In this document: positions 36,899 through 38,589 of the stretch, one piece after another
Position numbering within the stretch: the first letter of the stretch is position 1
How the letters are laid out: every line of letters begins with the position of its first letter
Origin: an uncultured Sterolibacterium sp.
GTDB taxonomy: Bacteria; Pseudomonadota; Gammaproteobacteria; Burkholderiales; Rhodocyclaceae
NCBI GenBank assembly: GCA_903904605.1
Contig: CAIVDC010000128.1
Span: 1-38,589, forward strand
DNA length: 38,589 nucleotides
Direction: 5' to 3'
Notes under the pieces: model-generated
What the model was told of the DNA's origin: nothing
What the model saw: the letters and a program-made list of their open reading frames with translations, nothing else
The model's database searches: none
Translations under genes and position numbers: made by a program

Positions 36899-37039
36899 TT
36901 GGTTAGTCGCCACAAGGAAAGTACGGCTGCGCTCATTGAGCTTGAGACAAAAGCCGCACAAGACCTTATCCCGCAGGATTCGGCGATCTGTCGCACCGAG
37001 CCTTTGGAGCAGAGCTTCCGAGAGGGTTACAATTGCCAT
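36899..37039 (-). pseudogene. Tyrosine recombinase remnant, N-terminal DUF4102 part
   Basis: From ATG 37037-37039 the minus strand reads MAIVTLSEALLQRLGATDRR, then ILRDKVLCGFCLKLNERSRT and FLVATN, the arm-binding DUF4102 domain that begins many island integrases. Similarity ends after about 47 codons; the frame then runs into sequence next to the IS21-like end. It is the start of the same minus-strand gene as the other two fragments. Confidence 0.75.
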
Positions 37040-37143
37040 CTTTCCGGGACAAAGCCAGTACAAAATCGTTGCGAAACTGCTTCGGTTTGGCTGTTTTTGC
37101 CCCAACCAACATTCACCATCGGCTGTTTTCCTCCAGCGCTCCT

Positions 37144-37180
37144 GGCACCTCGACGATGCCGAGGTTGGGCAGGATGGTGC
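37144..37180 (-). repeat. Inverted ychF fragment (codons about 35-47), candidate attachment half-site
   Basis: The reverse complement of 37144-37180 matches 37303-37339 inside ychF at 34 of 37 bases. Bases 37144-37166 are a perfect 23-base copy of 37317-37339. It reads [12 protein letters not shown] against [12 protein letters not shown] in YchF. It begins at ACCAT (37178-37174), exactly where the relic at 34244 stops. Together they give a continuous ychF 5' end if the segment between is turned round. Confidence 0.85.
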
Positions 37181-37184
37181 TGAT

Positions 37185-37201
37185 ATGTAAAGGATTTACA
37201 T
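37185..37201 (+). promoter_or_regulatory. Perfect dyad around the ychF ribosome binding site
   Basis: ATGTAAA-GGA-TTTACAT: 7-base arms with a 3-base centre. It contains the AAGGA ribosome binding site and the first two bases of the start codon at 37200. It could fold into a small hairpin over the translation start or be a protein site. The relic copy behind pth has no such sequence. Confidence 0.55.
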
Positions 37202-38294
37202 GAGCCTCAAATGCGGCATCGTCGGCCTGCCCAATGTCGGCAAATCGACCCTGTTCAACGCCCTGACCAAGTCGGGCATCGCGGCGGAGAATTATCCCTT
37301 CTGCACCATCGAGCCGAACCTCGGCATCGTCGAGGTGCCCGATTCGCGCGTCGATCAGCTGTCGGCGATCGTCAAGCCGCAGCGCGTGCAGCACGCCATC
37401 GTCGAGTTTGTCGATATCGCAGGCCTCGTTGCCGGTGCCAGCAAGGGCGAAGGCCTGGGCAACAAGTTCCTCGCCACCATCCGCGAGACCGATGCCATCG
37501 TCCATGTGGTGCGTTGTTTCCATGACGACAATATCGTCCATGTCGCCGGCGGGGTGAACCCGCTGGCCGACATCGAGACCATTGAGACCGAGTTGGCGCT
37601 GGCCGATCTGGCCACCGTCGAGAAGAGTCTGGCACGCTATGCCAAGCAGGCCAAGTCCGGCGGCGACAAGGAGGCGCAGCGGCTGGTGGCGGTGTTGGAA
37701 AAGGCGCGGGCACAGTTGGACCAGGCCAAGCCGGTGCGCGCCCTCGACCTGTCAAAGGAGGAATGGGCCGCCTTGCAGCCCTTCTGCCTGATCACCGCCA
37801 AGCCGACGCTATACGCCGCGAATGTCGATGAACATGGCTTCGCGGACAATCCGCTCCTGGGACAGGTCGAGACGCACGCGGCGCTGGAGAAGGCGCCGGT
37901 GGTGGCCTTCTGCGCTGCGATGGAAGCGGAGATCGCCGATCTTCCCGACGATGAAAAGCAGATATTCCTGGCCGATCTCGGCCAGGACGAGCCAGGCCTG
38001 AATCGGCTGATCCGAGCCGCCTACAAGTTGTTGGGGCTGCAGACTTACTTTACCGCCGGAATAAAGGAAGTGCGGGCCTGGACCATCCACGTCGGCGACA
38101 CCGCGCCCCAGGCGGCGGGCGTGATCCACACCGATTTCGAGCATGGCTTCATTCGTGCTCAGACCATTGCTTTTGATGACTTCATCGCCTGCGGCGGCGA
38201 ACAGGGCGCCAAGGAAGCGGGGAAAATGCGTGCGGAAGGGAAGGAGTACGTCGTTATGGATGGCGACGTGATGAACTTCCTGTTTAACGTCTAA
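37200..38294 (+). CDS. ychF: Redox-regulated ATPase YchF (Obg-related, OLA1-like)
   Basis: The product has 364 residues, full length. YchF is a ribosome-associated Obg-family ATPase. P-loop GLPNVGKST, the G3 region [20 protein letters not shown] and the NVDE of the altered G4 site (ATP rather than GTP preference) are intact, with a coiled-coil insertion and a C-terminal TGS domain. The start ATG 37200 has AAGGA six bases upstream. In relatives ychF follows pth; here 2.96 kb of accessory DNA separates them and a second, dead 5' end lies behind pth. A terminator follows. Confidence 0.98.
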   Translation: MSLKCGIVGLPNVGKSTLFNALTKSGIAAENYPFCTIEPNLGIVEVPDSRVDQLSAIVKPQRVQHAIVEFVDIAGLVAGASKGEGLGNKFLATIRETDAIVHVVRCFHDDNIVHVAGGVNPLADIETIETELALADLATVEKSLARYAKQAKSGGDKEAQRLVAVLEKARAQLDQAKPVRALDLSKEEWAALQPFCLITAKPTLYAANVDEHGFADNPLLGQVETHAALEKAPVVAFCAAMEAEIADLPDDEKQIFLADLGQDEPGLNRLIRAAYKLLGLQTYFTAGIKEVRAWTIHVGDTAPQAAGVIHTDFEHGFIRAQTIAFDDFIACGGEQGAKEAGKMRAEGKEYVVMDGDVMNFLFNV

Positions 38295-38302
38295 CCCGGC
38301 CG

Positions 38303-38322
38303 ATGGGATCAAGGCATCCCAT
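38303..38322. repeat. Short inverted repeat downstream of ychF
   Basis: ATGGGAT (38303-38309), a six-base loop, then ATCCCAT (38316-38322). No T-run follows, so it is not a terminator by itself. Related CATCCCA/GTCCCAT words recur up to 38406. It could be part of the integrase arm sites or attachment region of the island that starts to the right. Confidence 0.4.
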
Positions 38323-38346
38323 GACATCCCAAAAACCCCCGTAAAT

Positions 38347-38368
38347 CCCCGTGATTACGGGGTTTCTT
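38347..38368 (+). terminator. Rho-independent terminator of ychF
   Basis: Stem CCCCGT / ACGGGG with loop GATT followed by TTTCTT. It lies 53 bases behind the ychF stop. Confidence 0.75.
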
Positions 38369-38407
38369 GTTGGTGGCAGTTTCACTTCGTCCCTTGCCGT
38401 CCCATCT

Positions 38408-38463
38408 AAAAGCGGGTATGTTTGTGGGTACGGTCCAAAATCGAGGCGCTGAAAAAGCGGGTA
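38408..38463. repeat. Direct repeats AAAAGCGGGTA, possible attachment/arm region
   Basis: The 11-base word AAAAGCGGGTA occurs at 38408-38418 and 38453-38463, with a related TGTGGGTA at 38424-38431. Repeats of this kind directly in front of an integrase gene are often attachment or arm-binding sites. The role is inferred. Confidence 0.4.
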
Positions 38464-38496
38464 CACGATCCGGGCCTGACCAATGGGGAACCCGCC

Positions 38497-38589
38497 ATGT
38501 TGACCGACTCGCAGTGCCGCACCGCCAAGTGCAAGGACAAGCCGTACAAGCTCTCGGACACCAAGGGGCTGTACCTGGAGGTCAAGCCC
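38497..38589 (+). CDS. Tyrosine recombinase (DUF4102 integrase), 5' end only
   Basis: Thirty-one codons from ATG 38497 to the window edge read MLTDSQCRTAKCKDKPYKLS, then DTKGLYLEVKP. This is the N-terminal DUF4102 arm-binding domain of phage and island integrases, where xLTDxxCRxAKxxxKPYKLSDxxGLYLxVxP is characteristic. GGGGAA lies six bases before the ATG. The gene runs off the window to the right, away from ychF, so an integrated element probably extends downstream. It is a different integrase from the broken one at 35.4-37.0 kb. Confidence 0.85.
   Translation, partial: MLTDSQCRTAKCKDKPYKLSDTKGLYLEVKP

Noticed and set aside
38408-38463. Start of a CRISPR array from the repeated AAAAGCGGGTA
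   Set aside because: Only two 11-base copies, no regular spacers; a position in front of an integrase fits attachment or arm sites better.

Overview
The window looks like the chromosome of a GC-rich betaproteobacterium. The evidence is the gene order coxB-coxA-small assembly protein-ctaG-DUF2970-coxC, the ftsY-ftsE-ftsX-rpoH cluster, a two-domain L25 (Ctc type), mpl, and the DUF3426, DUF2909 and DUF2970 families. A Rhodocyclales-like host is a reasonable guess, but the sequence alone does not prove it.

Layout. 1-3147 (+): the end of a polyprenyl-phosphate sugar-1-phosphate transferase, a membrane nucleotide-sugar 4,6-dehydratase and apaH. 3123-10499 (-): a run of housekeeping genes read right to left: a conserved protein, a TlpA-type thioredoxin, accB-accC, prmA, a DUF3426 zinc-ribbon protein, tpx, a PfkB-type kinase and plsC. 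10558-11904 (+): mpl. 12194-19808 (+, with one antisense gene): an A-type cytochrome c oxidase locus with its copper and heme assembly factors, but without a heme A synthase gene (ctaA). 19865-23361 (-): ftsY-ftsE-ftsX-rpoH, with a CIRCE-type operator in front of rpoH. 23475-27515 (+): two M16 peptidase-like proteins, rsmD, coaD and a ferredoxin. 27529-28341 (-): mutM. 28455-34238 (+): a TPR protein, lolB, ispE, tRNA-Gln, prs, rplY and pth.

The unusual part is 34.2-37.2 kb, between pth and ychF, which are usually neighbours. A decayed 5' end of ychF (Walker A Lys changed to Thr) sits directly behind pth. Next come an EamA transporter, three pieces of a tyrosine-recombinase gene (N-terminal, middle and catalytic parts, all on the - strand), a divergent SRAP-domain protein that lacks the expected catalytic residues, and a solitary IS21-like terminal repeat. 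A second small ychF piece follows in inverted orientation, and then a complete ychF with its own ribosome binding site. The parts fit an old integrative element that entered the 5' end of ychF, supplied a replacement 5' end, and was later inverted and eroded. Just downstream of ychF, at the right edge, another tyrosine recombinase begins (38497), so a further island probably continues outside the window.

Most of the window is ordinary housekeeping DNA. No CRISPR array, complete insertion sequence, rRNA or recognisable riboswitch was seen.
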